Source: Carnobacteriaceae bacterium zg-84 (GTDB taxonomy: Bacteria > Bacillota > Bacilli > Lactobacillales > Aerococcaceae). From it: a stretch of 64,000 nucleotides of DNA. Below the pieces are notes generated by a model. That model was not told the DNA's origin, did no database searches, and was given only the letters and a program-made list of their open reading frames with translations. Shown here one piece after another: positions 55,374 to 64,000 of this stretch. The first letter of the stretch is position 1. Every line of letters begins with the position of its first letter. Position numbers and translations under genes: made by a program. The stretch is from positions 248,001 through 312,000 of the forward strand of contig CP059430.1 in the NCBI GenBank assembly GCA_013874835.1, read 5' to 3'.

Positions 55374-56250
55374 GATTCTGTAATAAATCGTGGGGGTAGA
55401 GAGAAATAGTGAGTATATAGGTGGTGAATAGCATTAACCATTCACTACCTTTTTCACATTCTTTTTCTGTCACCGAGAATGGTGTTGTATGATTAAAATA
55501 CGTAATCTAAAATAAGAAAAACGTCTATAGCCATAGGTAATCCGTTTGATTGTTAATAGCTTCTGTGATGCCGTTTGAATAAGGTGTGATAAAAACTTGA
55601 TAAATACCATTCTGATAGATTTTAAAAATATCAAATTTCTTTCTAAGCCACTCTGGTAATGACAGGTCAACATGATGAATAACCTCCATAAATAACTCAA
55701 AATCTCGCTGTCTATAAGCATATCTCAACTCTTGTACAAACTCATATGCTTGTTTTAAAACAGGACTATAGTCTAATAATCTATCAAGGATTTGTGCGTG
55801 TGTCAGATATGTTTTAAAGGATTGGTGATAATGATAGTCTGTATCATTTACATCAAAGGCATCTTTTAATAATAATTTCCAGTATTTCTTTAAGTGTTTA
55901 TAAGCCTTTTCGTCTTTTTTAAAGGTGTTCATTTCTTTTATACGTAGTGTATTTAAATTCCGATGTATATGTTGTATGATATGAAATCTATCTGTGACAA
56001 TAACGGCATTAGGAAAAACCTTCTGAATAAGTTTGCCATAATTGGCATTCATATCCATAACAAAATAGCGAACGCTATGTCTTGCTTTTTTAGAAAATTG
56101 TTTAAAATAAGTGATTAAATGGTCTAATTGGCGACTAGGTAACACATCAATAATACGGTGTGTCAATCCGTCTACAAAGATAAAGCTCATCTTCCCTAAA
56201 TGAGATGTCACAGACTTAAATGCGTCGATACAAAGTACTTTTGGTAGATA
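55374..56250 (-). mobile_element. truncated and decayed ISL3-family element
   Basis: The left part aligns with IS copy 2 (31360 onward): the tip is GATTCTGTAATAAATCGTG, a worn version of GGCTCTTCGTCAAATTGTG, followed by nearly the same GAGAGAAATAGTGAGTAT and transposase sequence. Homology stops at about 56250, so the right third of the element, including the transposase start and right inverted repeat, is gone. No target duplication can be tested. The direction matches copies 1 and 2. Confidence 0.92.
55434..56250 (-). pseudogene. ISL3-family transposase, truncated and frameshifted
   Basis: Corresponds to about the last two thirds of transposase copy 2. The N-terminal zinc finger and helix-turn-helix are missing (cut near LPKVLCID). 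A 14-bp deletion after 55550, between two GAT triplets, removes part of the EAINNHIKVIKR region with the catalytic Glu neighbourhood and shifts the frame. DEF has become DAF at the first catalytic block, the Asp itself being kept. It cannot make an active enzyme. Confidence 0.93.
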
Positions 56251-56267
56251 TAGAAATAGTGTATAAT
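56241..56267 (+). promoter_or_regulatory. possible promoter of the polysaccharide cluster at the IS junction
   Basis: TATAAT at 56262-56267; TTGGTA (56241-56246) is 15 bp upstream and lies in IS-derived sequence that ends near 56250. Spacing is short, so the IS contribution is uncertain. Confidence 0.4.
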
Positions 56268-56393
56268 GTATTTTGATTACAGTTAGGCTGTTACCAAATA
56301 AGGATATAGAAAATGAGATGTTTTTTCAATATGTGAAAGAATATCGATTCATCAAAGGAGTGACATACAATTAGAAATATAGCCAATCATTAC

Positions 56394-56759
56394 ATGGTTA
56401 AATACATTTTCTTTGGCGCATTGACGACAGGTGTTAATTTTCTGTCTTTATGGGTATTTAAAACTTATACGGTCTTACCATTGATTTTGTCTAACTTTTT
56501 ATCCATTGTTTTATCTATTTTATTTGCTTATTTTGTGAATGCAAAGTATGTTTTTTATTCGAAAGCACAAACAACAAAACAAATATGTCAGGAATTAGGA
56601 AAATTCTTTTCTGCAAGAGTGATTACAATTATTGTTGAATTAGTGGGAGTATGGTTATTAGCTGAGGTATTGTTATACTCATTGATGTATTCTAAATTGT
56701 TTGTCAATATTATTGTGTTAATTTTAAACTTTATATTTTCTAAGGTTATTTTTAAATAA
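56394..56759 (+). CDS. GtrA-family membrane protein
   Basis: 121 residues from this ATG, four helices, with FFGALTTGVNFLSLWVFKTY and FVNAKYVFYSK, typical of GtrA/DPMS proteins that help move or make polyprenyl-phosphate-linked sugars for glycan side chains. The ATG lacks a ribosome site, whereas AAAGGAG (56354-56360) is 9 nt before an in-frame ATT at 56370; a start there would add IRNIANHY, matching the family's usual extra residues. So the true start may be the rare ATT or the original start codon was mutated. Works with the GtrII-type transferase downstream; no GtrB is seen. Confidence 0.82.
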   Translation: MVKYIFFGALTTGVNFLSLWVFKTYTVLPLILSNFLSIVLSILFAYFVNAKYVFYSKAQTTKQICQELGKFFSARVITIIVELVGVWLLAEVLLYSLMYSKLFVNIIVLILNFIFSKVIFK

Positions 56760-56781
56760 CATCACATGAAGGAGACGGAAT

Positions 56782-57609
56782 ATGACTATTTTGATTACGG
56801 ATTCGGAAAGTCAAATAGGAAAGGAATTACAGAATTATTTTCGTGAGAGAAAAATTGAGTTTCTAGCAACGGATAAAATAAATTTTGATGCAACAAATGA
56901 AATTTTAGTAAATCAGTTTATTGAAGATTTAAAACCAGAAATTATTTATCATTGTACTGAATATACGTGTGACGATATATTAATAAATCATCTACAATAT
57001 AGTGAATCATACCATATTGATACAACAAGATATATTGCAAGTGCTGCTAGTCGTATAGGTGCAAAAATGGTATATTTGAGTTCATCTTTTGTTTTTGATG
57101 GGCAAAAAGAGATACCGTATTTGGTAGATGATATGCCTAATCCACAGTGTAAAAGTGGTATGCTTGCTTATGAAGGTGAGTTAGCTGTAAGAGAATTAGT
57201 AGAGTGTGCTTATATTATCAGAACATCCACAGTATTTGGAGAGTATGATCCTCTTTTTCAAGATTTATCTTTTGAGTCAACTGAGCCAAGAGAAGTATTT
57301 ATAGACTTGCCAAATACTGTACAACAATATACATGGAGTAAATCAGTGGTTGAATTTATGGTGTTTCTTGTTGAAAATGGTGCTGATTATGGTGTGTATC
57401 ATTTTGCTAATAGAGAACTTTGTAAAAAAGACGAGTTGGTACAAACGTATTTAAGTATGAGAAATATGTCAGTAGAAATTGTAAATAGTGAGAACGCTCA
57501 TGACGACGAATTTCCTATTTTAGATATTTCTAAGTCAGAAAATCTGTCGTTTTATATTCCAACTTGGAAAGAGTCAGTTATGAATATGTGGAAAGAGATA
57601 AGTGATTAA
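56782..57609 (+). CDS. degenerate RmlD-like short-chain dehydrogenase
   Basis: 275 residues, related to the RmlD domain of the next gene but with lost active-site motifs. The nucleotide loop reads TDSESQIGKEL instead of TGxxGQLGxEL; the catalytic Y-x-x-x-K is replaced by LAYEGELAV, with Glu in the Lys position region; the serine stretch VYLSSSFVFDG is kept. It is probably catalytically dead but folded, since the reading frame is intact. It may regulate or bind the adjacent enzyme, or be early decay. AGGAGACGG precedes the ATG. Confidence 0.85.
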   Translation: MTILITDSESQIGKELQNYFRERKIEFLATDKINFDATNEILVNQFIEDLKPEIIYHCTEYTCDDILINHLQYSESYHIDTTRYIASAASRIGAKMVYLSSSFVFDGQKEIPYLVDDMPNPQCKSGMLAYEGELAVRELVECAYIIRTSTVFGEYDPLFQDLSFESTEPREVFIDLPNTVQQYTWSKSVVEFMVFLVENGADYGVYHFANRELCKKDELVQTYLSMRNMSVEIVNSENAHDDEFPILDISKSENLSFYIPTWKESVMNMWKEISD

Positions 57610-57646
57610 ATTGAAAGTATTATGCTATTTTGGTTAAGGGTGATAA

Positions 57647-59347
57647 ATGATGAAAATAATGATTACAGGTGCACATGGCCAACTAGGAAAAGAACTAATC
57701 AAATTTTATAGATTGGTTCCAGATGTTGAACTACTATATACGGATATAGACGAGCTAGACATCACAGTTAGGAAAGATGTGCAAAGTTATATTAAAAAGA
57801 ATCGGCCGAATATGGTCATCAATGCAGCAGCTTATACAGCTGTTGATAGATGTGAAGATGATAAAGAAAAAGCTTTTGCTATAAATGTTGAAGGTACAAA
57901 ATATTTGGCACAAGCAACACAAGAAATAGGAGCGGTCTTTGTTCATATTTCAACAGATTATGTTTTTGACGGATTAAAGCAAGAACCTTATGTTGAAGAA
58001 GATATGACTAACCCTAAAAATTTTTATGGTATTACAAAAGCAGAAAGTGAACAAGTTGTGTTACAAACTGTTGATAGACATTATGTGATTAGAACATCAT
58101 GGTTATTTGGAGAAGGACATAACTTTGTTAATACAATGCTGAATTTATCAAAAACACAAAAAAGTATACAAGTTGTAAATGATCAAAAAGGTAGTCCAAC
58201 AAGTGCGGCTGAACTAGTTCGTGCGATTGATTTCATTGTAAAAACAAATACATATGGTATTTATCACGCCTGCTGTGATGAGGCATGTACTTGGGCAGAA
58301 TTTGCTGATTACGTCTTTGATTATTTAGGACTAAACATAAAAGTCGAAAAAGTGTTATCTACTGAATATAAAACAAAAGCAGAAAGACCATTGAATACAA
58401 CAATGAGTACGGAAAAATTGAAAAAAATGGGATTTAGTATGATAAGCTGGAAACAAGCAGTAGAAAAATATTTAGATAAGAAAAGAGAGTTTGATAGTAA
58501 TATGGATAAAAAGAAAGTACTTGTAACAGGGGCGAATGGATATTTAGGTAGACATGTAGTAAAAGCTCTTTTAGATAAAGGGCATGACGTTTATGCATCT
58601 GATTTAAGATTTGACGATATTGATGATCGTGCTAAAAAATGTGATGTTCAATTATTCTCAAGAAATGAGCATATTTATGATGAATTAGATAGACCTGATA
58701 TTGTCATTCATTTAGCTTGGAGAAATGGATTTATTCATAATGCAGATACGCATATCGCAGATTTATATGATCACTACATTTTCTTAAAACATTTAATTGA
58801 TGGTGGATTACCTAGATTAAGTGTTATGGGTACGATGCATGAAGTAGGTTACTTTGAAGGTGCTATCAAAGAAGATACACCAACAAATCCAATTTCTCTA
58901 TACGGTATTGCTAAAAATAGTTTAAGACAAATGTTGAATGTCGCTAAAAAAGATACAGTTGATGTGACATGGTTGCGTGCCTACTATATTTTAGGAGACG
59001 ATTTAAAAAACAACTCCGTATTCTCTAAATTGACTCAAAAAGCAATGGAAGGTGCTAAAGAGTTTCCTTTCACAAGTGGTAAAAACAAATATGATTTTAT
59101 CAGTGTGACAGAGTTAGCCAATCAAATCGCAGAGGCTTCTTTACAAAATGAAGTATTAGGTGTTATTAACTGTTGTACAGGGAATCCGGTATCCCTTGCA
59201 GATAAAGTAGAAGAATACATTGCAGAAAATAATTTAGATATAAAATTACAGTATGGGGCATTCCCAGATAGAGAATATGATTCATCAGGTGTATGGGGGG
59301 ATCCTACAAAAATTAACCGAATTATGTCAAAAGTAAAGAAGGTGTAA
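57647..59347 (+). CDS. rmlD: dTDP-4-dehydrorhamnose reductase fused to an NAD-dependent epimerase
   Basis: 566 residues, two complete enzymes. Residues 1-285 are RmlD: MITGAHGQLGKEL, STDYVFDGLKQ, YGITKAESEQ with the catalytic Tyr-Lys, and VVNDQKGSPTSAAELVRA. This makes dTDP-L-rhamnose. Residues about 287-566 are an extended SDR epimerase/dehydratase: VLVTGANGYLGRHVV, VIHLAWRNGF, SLYGIAKNSLRQ with its own Tyr-Lys and FISVTELANQIAEA. The second substrate is unknown; a nucleotide sugar of the cell-wall glycan is likely. No stop or ribosome site lies at the joint, so it is a true fusion. Start is ATG 57647 or 57650. Confidence 0.92.
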   Translation: MMKIMITGAHGQLGKELIKFYRLVPDVELLYTDIDELDITVRKDVQSYIKKNRPNMVINAAAYTAVDRCEDDKEKAFAINVEGTKYLAQATQEIGAVFVHISTDYVFDGLKQEPYVEEDMTNPKNFYGITKAESEQVVLQTVDRHYVIRTSWLFGEGHNFVNTMLNLSKTQKSIQVVNDQKGSPTSAAELVRAIDFIVKTNTYGIYHACCDEACTWAEFADYVFDYLGLNIKVEKVLSTEYKTKAERPLNTTMSTEKLKKMGFSMISWKQAVEKYLDKKREFDSNMDKKKVLVTGANGYLGRHVVKALLDKGHDVYASDLRFDDIDDRAKKCDVQLFSRNEHIYDELDRPDIVIHLAWRNGFIHNADTHIADLYDHYIFLKHLIDGGLPRLSVMGTMHEVGYFEGAIKEDTPTNPISLYGIAKNSLRQMLNVAKKDTVDVTWLRAYYILGDDLKNNSVFSKLTQKAMEGAKEFPFTSGKNKYDFISVTELANQIAEASLQNEVLGVINCCTGNPVSLADKVEEYIAENNLDIKLQYGAFPDREYDSSGVWGDPTKINRIMSKVKKV

Positions 59348-59348
59348 C

Positions 59349-60887
59349 ATGAAGAAAGGGCGGATTGAATCATTCTTAAGAAATAATATGATGAATATCA
59401 TCGTTGTTCTATTCTTTCTTTTGTTAACTTATGGCATAAAAATATTTAATATCGTGATTTCTCATGATACAGAGGCAATTATTTCTGTGCGAGATTCTCA
59501 GTATGAAGCATGGATTTCAATGGGAAGATATGGATTAGTGTTTATGAAATGGCTAATAGGAACGTATGACTTTAATCCGTATATTGCCTCATTTATGATG
59601 ATAACAAGTTTATTTGTGGCAAGTCTTCTGTGGATATATGTGATTGGCTATATTCAAGATGATTTAGACATGAAAAAACAATATAGATGGGTGTTTCCAG
59701 TTATTTGTTTAACATCGCCTGTTTTTGCCGAGCAATCAGCTTTCTTATTACAGTCATATGAGGTATCTCTTTCATTAAGCATCAGTGCGATAACTGTTCT
59801 GTGTATCTATAAAGGCATTATGAAGAAAAATATAGCGTATCTGATTGCATCTGTTGTATCTATTGCCTTTTTACAATCTGTTTATCAAGCGTTATTGCTT
59901 ATTACCTTTACTGGATCCGTGTGTGGATTTGTTGTTTTTTATGACAGATTCACACGTTCAGAAAAGTACGATACCAAAGGGTACTTGATGATTGTCGGAA
60001 AAATCCTACTAGTATTTGTGGGGGGCGTTCTATTATGTGCAATAACAGAAAAAATCGTATTGAGTGTATTAGGCATTCACAAAACAGCGTATATTACAGA
60101 GCAATATTTATGGTCTCATGCAAATAAATTAACTGTGATTAAAAGCATCTTATCGCATATAGGTGTTGTTTTATTTGGAGGACGAATTTTTTATTCATAT
60201 ACATTGTTCATTTCTATGTTAATTACATGCTTATTTGTGGCATTAAAATACAAAAATCATCAAAAAGGTTATTTTGTTTATATACTCTCTATTTTTGGTG
60301 TGTTTGTTTGTCCTTTTTTATTAACGTTCATATTAGGGCAAAGTCTTTCAGCACGTTCAGAGTTGACAATTCCCTTTGTGTGTGGATTTTTAGTTTATTA
60401 TAATATAGATCAATTACAAAATATTAAAAAGTATGATGTTTTAAAAACAGCAGTTGTGGTTTTGACAGGGCTTGTTGCAATCAATCAAGCCAATACATCG
60501 GCTAGAATTTACTATACAGAATATGTAAAATATCAAGAAGATGTTATGTTGGCAACGAAGTTGTCAAATCGTCTTGAAGAAAAATTCGGAAAAGATGCGT
60601 ATACAAAACCCGTTGTTTTTGTGGGATATAGATCAGCATCGCTAAACGAATCAACGTATCCAGAGAGTGCGTTAGAATTAACGGGTCGATCATTTTTCTC
60701 CGTATCATTTTCAACATTGCATGGTACATTTGTGATGGAGAATTATTTAAGAACGATTGGTATCAATTTTAAAAGTCCTTCTCAAAAGCAAATTGACATA
60801 GCAGAAAAAATCTCTCAAAACATGACATCTTGGCCGAGTGATGAAAGTATCATCGAATATAATGGCATCATTATTATAAAATTATAG
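59349..60887 (+). CDS. GtrII-type membrane glucosyltransferase
   Basis: 512 residues with about ten membrane helices and a C-terminal soluble part (from about 400). The first outer loop has VISHDTEAIISVRDSQYEAW followed by MGRYGLVFMKW, the acidic signature of Glucos_trans_II (PF14264) GT-C enzymes. These add glucose from a polyprenyl carrier onto a glycan outside the membrane, normally with GtrA and GtrB. Here GtrA is at the head of the cluster. It starts one base after the fusion gene stop, so it is probably coupled. Confidence 0.88.
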   Translation: MKKGRIESFLRNNMMNIIVVLFFLLLTYGIKIFNIVISHDTEAIISVRDSQYEAWISMGRYGLVFMKWLIGTYDFNPYIASFMMITSLFVASLLWIYVIGYIQDDLDMKKQYRWVFPVICLTSPVFAEQSAFLLQSYEVSLSLSISAITVLCIYKGIMKKNIAYLIASVVSIAFLQSVYQALLLITFTGSVCGFVVFYDRFTRSEKYDTKGYLMIVGKILLVFVGGVLLCAITEKIVLSVLGIHKTAYITEQYLWSHANKLTVIKSILSHIGVVLFGGRIFYSYTLFISMLITCLFVALKYKNHQKGYFVYILSIFGVFVCPFLLTFILGQSLSARSELTIPFVCGFLVYYNIDQLQNIKKYDVLKTAVVVLTGLVAINQANTSARIYYTEYVKYQEDVMLATKLSNRLEEKFGKDAYTKPVVFVGYRSASLNESTYPESALELTGRSFFSVSFSTLHGTFVMENYLRTIGINFKSPSQKQIDIAEKISQNMTSWPSDESIIEYNGIIIIKL

Positions 60888-60903
60888 AAAATAGGTGATT
60901 ACT

Positions 60904-61914
60904 TTGAAAAAAAGACTATTTTATCTTGATTTTATAAGAGCAGTAGCAGTCATAAGTATTGTGCTAACACATTATAATGCTGTGTTTTTTTATCGAGCAG
61001 TACAACTCCCTGAAAAAACAGTTTTTACATATATGGTTGGAGGTATTCCCATCGGTAGTTGGGGTGTGTCATTGTTTTTAATCATATCAGGCGCAGCATT
61101 GATGTATACATACAATGATTCTATTTGTTTAAAAACATTTTATAAAAAGCGACTGCTTACGCTTTTTCCTATGTTTTATTTAGTGTATAGTGTGGTGTTT
61201 TTCGTCTTACCATTAGGGTATCGAGCTTTTTCTTCTGGTATTATTCCTAGAAAAAATATTTTATTTACTTTGATAGGTATGGACGGGTATTTAAGTGAAG
61301 TCGTTCCAACTTTTTATTTAGTGGGTGAGTGGTTTTTAGGGTTTATTATTTTACTCTATATTATTTTTCCACTTTTGAGAAAAGGTGTGACAGAGTATCC
61401 TAAATCTTTTGCAGTAATTTCTTTAATGGTATATATTTTTTTAGTTTTTAACTATCATATTCCATTTCATAAAGAAAAATTCTTATTACTGCGTTTGCCA
61501 GAGGTTCTGTTTGGAATGTATTTCGTTAAATACATGAAGAAAGTATCTGTCATAACGTTGATAGGCTCATTGTGTGTATTCCTTTCAGGAACACTGTTTT
61601 CAATACAGATAGATCAAATATTTAAAATAACATTGATAGGAATTAGTTCTTTCTTGATACTGGTGTATGTATCTGAAAAAGTTAAAAATAAATACACAGT
61701 GTCAGTCAGTGCTTTTCTATGTAAATATTCTTATGCAATCTTTTTAGTACATCATGTCATTATCGACAGTTTTATGAGTAGAATTAACTTAGATTTAATT
61801 GGTCTAAAGAAAAGTTACGCATTCTTTTTTGTTTGTCTTGTCCTAATAGGTATTGCCTCAATGAGTGTTTATAAATTAGATAGTATAATCAATAAGAAAA
61901 TTTTTAATAAATAA
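60904..61914 (+). CDS. membrane acyltransferase, acyltransferase family 3
   Basis: 336 residues, about ten helices. The family start FYLDFIRAVAVISIVLTHYN with the catalytic His, and FLIISGAALMYTY, are typical of OafA-like O-acetyltransferases, which acetylate cell-wall or capsule sugars. The TTG at 60904 is 5 nt after AGGTGA; a GTG at 60895 is within that site. It follows the glucosyltransferase, so it probably acetylates the same polysaccharide. Confidence 0.9.
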   Translation: MKKRLFYLDFIRAVAVISIVLTHYNAVFFYRAVQLPEKTVFTYMVGGIPIGSWGVSLFLIISGAALMYTYNDSICLKTFYKKRLLTLFPMFYLVYSVVFFVLPLGYRAFSSGIIPRKNILFTLIGMDGYLSEVVPTFYLVGEWFLGFIILLYIIFPLLRKGVTEYPKSFAVISLMVYIFLVFNYHIPFHKEKFLLLRLPEVLFGMYFVKYMKKVSVITLIGSLCVFLSGTLFSIQIDQIFKITLIGISSFLILVYVSEKVKNKYTVSVSAFLCKYSYAIFLVHHVIIDSFMSRINLDLIGLKKSYAFFFVCLVLIGIASMSVYKLDSIINKKIFNK

Positions 61915-61945
61915 TTGATGAAATTCTTTGTAGAAGGGAATAAAT

Positions 61946-63847
61946 ATGATTTTAACAGAAAATATAAAAAGATTAGGTATATATTTTTTCTTTGATAAAC
62001 ATGGAGATGTCGATGACTATATTCCATATTTTTTAAAAGACTTGAATAAGAGTTTAGACAGAACTGTGATTGTTGTTAATGGTAAATTGACTGATAAAGG
62101 GTCACACATATTACATCAATATGGAGATGTTCTTGTTAGAGAAAATAAAGGATTTGATGTTTGGGCATATAAATCTGCATTAGAGTATGTTGGTTGGGAA
62201 ACATTAAAAACATATGACGAAATTGTTCTTCTAAATAGTACCATCATGGGACCAATATATTCATTCAAAGAAACATTTGATAAAATGAATTGTATGGATC
62301 TTGATTTTTGGGGATTAACAAAATTCTTTAAATATGATGCAGATCCATTCGGTTGTATCAAATATGGTTATATACCAGATCATATCCAATCGCATTTTAT
62401 TGCGATTAGGAAACCTATGATAAATAGTGAAGAATTTTATCAATATTGGTCTAAAATGCCAATGATAAATAGTTATAGCGAAGCTGTTGGAAAACATGAG
62501 GCTATTTTTACGAAGCATTTTAGCGATTTAGGTTTTAAATGGGATGTATCTGTTCAATGTGATGATTTAAGAGAGTTTACAGGTTATCCATTATTGATGT
62601 GTCCTAAACTTTTGATCAAACAATATAGATGTCCTATTTTTAAAAAGAGAAGTTTTTTCCATAACATTGATGATTATTTAGACAATACGACTGGAGAGCA
62701 AACGAGTGAGTTGTATGATTATTTAGACAATCATACACAGTATCCAGTAGATTATATATGGGATACAATTTTGAAATCTTATCCTCAAGCAGATATTGTA
62801 AAGAATATGAATTTAGTATACATTTTACAAAAGAATGGAAAAAAAGATATTTCTCATATTCTAGCAACAAGAAAAATCGCATTAGTCATGCATGTATATT
62901 TTATGGATTTACTTGATGATACGTTTGAAAAAGTGAGTGTAATGCCAAAAGAAGCACATATTTACTTAACAACTAACACACGTGAAAAACAAATTTTGAT
63001 ACAAGAAAAATTCAAACATTCAAAATTTGCTCATCTTGATGTACGATTGATTGAAAACAGAGGAAGAGATGTGAGCAGTTTGCTCGTTGGTGTCAAAGAT
63101 GTCATCATGGATTATGATTATGTATGTTTTGCACATGATAAAAAAACAGCTCAAGTAACACCAACCATTAGAGGAGCTGGCTTTGCCTATAAATGTTTTG
63201 AGAATACATTAGGTTCTCAAAGATTTGTTTGTGAAGTGATTGAAACATTTGAATCAAATAGTAGATTAGGGTTGTTAACACCACCTGAACCTAACCACGC
63301 CATTTTCTTTCCAACATTGGGAGCAGAGTGGGGGCCTAATTACGATATTACAAAAGAGTTGGCTAAAGAACTACAGTTGACAGTACCAATTAGTTCTGAC
63401 AAGCCACCAGTTGCACCATTTGGCACGATGTTTTGGTTTAGACCTAAAGCAATGAAACCATTATTTGACAAAGATTGGGAATACACAGATTTTCCAGAAG
63501 AGCCAAATAAAATAGATGGTACACTACTACATGCTGTTGAAAGAATTTATCCATTCATTGTTCAACAGTCTGGTTACTATCCTGCCATTGGTATGACGGA
63601 TAAATTTGCTGCGATTGAATATGGTAACTTAAAACATTATTTAAGAGGTTATAATCTTGGTATTTTAGGCGCCGGTGTAGGTCCATACTATCCAAAAATG
63701 AGAGAAGAAATGTGTTATCGTATGGCTTCTAAAGGGGGCATTGTTGTATTCACTAAAGCGTTGATAAAAAAAGTGTTGAGAAAAGTCTTACCACCGAAAA
63801 TGAAAATGCATCTTCGAGAATTTTATGGAAAAATGCATAATAGATGA
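61946..63847 (+). CDS. rgpF: rhamnan synthesis protein RgpF-like
   Basis: 633 residues, no membrane helix. The first part has the RgpF family (PF05045) blocks IYFFFDKHGDVDDYIPYFL, VRENKGFDVWAYKSALEYVG and IVLLNSTIMGPI; the second repeats the theme (IENRGRDVSSLLVGVKDV, YDYVCFAHDKKT). RgpF proteins extend the rhamnose backbone of cell-wall polysaccharides. It links the cluster to a rhamnose glycan, whose precursor is made by the RmlD fusion. AGAAGGGAATAA is the ribosome site. Confidence 0.93.
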   Translation: MILTENIKRLGIYFFFDKHGDVDDYIPYFLKDLNKSLDRTVIVVNGKLTDKGSHILHQYGDVLVRENKGFDVWAYKSALEYVGWETLKTYDEIVLLNSTIMGPIYSFKETFDKMNCMDLDFWGLTKFFKYDADPFGCIKYGYIPDHIQSHFIAIRKPMINSEEFYQYWSKMPMINSYSEAVGKHEAIFTKHFSDLGFKWDVSVQCDDLREFTGYPLLMCPKLLIKQYRCPIFKKRSFFHNIDDYLDNTTGEQTSELYDYLDNHTQYPVDYIWDTILKSYPQADIVKNMNLVYILQKNGKKDISHILATRKIALVMHVYFMDLLDDTFEKVSVMPKEAHIYLTTNTREKQILIQEKFKHSKFAHLDVRLIENRGRDVSSLLVGVKDVIMDYDYVCFAHDKKTAQVTPTIRGAGFAYKCFENTLGSQRFVCEVIETFESNSRLGLLTPPEPNHAIFFPTLGAEWGPNYDITKELAKELQLTVPISSDKPPVAPFGTMFWFRPKAMKPLFDKDWEYTDFPEEPNKIDGTLLHAVERIYPFIVQQSGYYPAIGMTDKFAAIEYGNLKHYLRGYNLGILGAGVGPYYPKMREEMCYRMASKGGIVVFTKALIKKVLRKVLPPKMKMHLREFYGKMHNR

Positions 63848-63942
63848 TGAAAAATAGGTAGTAGTATTATCAAAACTGTTTCACTTAAAGGTGCTAACAA
63901 TTTAGATGTATGATTTCTTAGTGTTAAGAAAGGTTAATCGTT
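63848..63942 (+). other. spacer between rgpF and the next gene
   Basis: 95 bases with a small hairpin TTTCTTA-GTG-TAAGAAA near 63914-63931. No clear promoter or strong terminator, so the next gene is probably in the same operon. Confidence 0.4.
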
Positions 63943-64000
63943 ATGAAAAATAGTTTAATAACATTAAAAAAATATCTTCCGTTATTATGGGAATTGATAA
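63943..64000 (+). CDS. start of an ABC-2 permease for polysaccharide export (Wzm/RgpC-like), partial
   Basis: Only 19 codons before the window ends: MKNSLITLKKYLPLLWELI. The pattern YLPLLWELI is the usual N-terminus of Wzm/TagG/RgpC-type permeases (normally followed by a KRDIKLKYR-like stretch), and the place after rgpF fits. AAGAAAGG precedes the ATG. An ATPase partner should follow outside the window. Confidence 0.65.
   Translation, partial: MKNSLITLKKYLPLLWELI

Overview
The window is low-GC, Gram-positive DNA of Lactobacillales type. The evidence is an LPKTG sortase-anchored adhesin, an RpoY/RNase J1 pair, an atpBEFHAGDC operon without atpI next to it, a MutY without its iron-sulphur cysteines, MacP-like and YtxH proteins, a rhamnan-type cell-wall polysaccharide cluster, and ribosome sites of the GGAGG type. 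I cannot name the genus with confidence. No rRNA, tRNA or CRISPR array is visible.

Layout. 1-2650: the 5' end of a manganese/zinc-type CDF exporter (minus), then a plus-strand operon of a MacP-like protein, MtnN nucleosidase, a nicotinamidase-like hydrolase and YmdB phosphodiesterase. 2750-4790: AzlCD branched-chain amino acid exporter and a lone serine recombinase. 4810-9270: a beta-glucoside island with an RpiR regulator, divergent PTS IIBCA and 6-phospho-beta-glucosidase; twin operators and a cre-like site lie between regulator and PTS. 9400-13650: a 1342-residue adhesin with seven 117-residue pilin-type repeats. 13650-22700: an MacB/FtsX-type ABC transporter, three tandem barstar-like immunity genes (four domains), an intact ISL3-family IS, and a two-component system. 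The ABC promoter carries a perfect tandem 11-bp repeat of the kind bound by OmpR-type regulators. 22700-24900: zinc exporter CzcD with its operator, a lipoprotein, and a CzrA-like sensor. 24900-31340: rnjA-rpoY, a DUF985 cupin, dps, mutY-recX and ilvE. 31360-32836: a second intact ISL3 element. 32850-37200: an acetyltransferase, tsaB-rimI-tsaD, then a decayed patch with an amber-interrupted gene, another acetyltransferase and a wrecked KilA-N gene. 37200-42370: an FAD amino-acid oxidase-like protein and asparaginase (minus), then an XRE regulator/membrane protein/ABC exporter operon. 42440-48630: mscL, an M16C peptidase with an unknown partner gene, pta, ytxH and hit. 48700-55370: the F1Fo ATP synthase operon. 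55374-56250: a truncated ISL3 copy. 56250-64000: a rhamnose-polysaccharide decoration cluster (GtrA, a degenerate RmlD, an RmlD-epimerase fusion, a GtrII-type glucosyltransferase, an acyltransferase, RgpF, and the start of an ABC-2 permease).

Most notable points: all three ISL3 copies sit directly beside the U-tract of an intrinsic terminator, two with perfect 8-bp target duplications; one carries a roughly 100-nt branched palindromic structure; an orphan barstar-like immunity array lies between an ABC transporter and its possible two-component system; and the polysaccharide cluster encodes both a reductase-epimerase fusion and a probable catalytically dead RmlD paralogue. All functions are read from the sequence and family knowledge; no database search was run.
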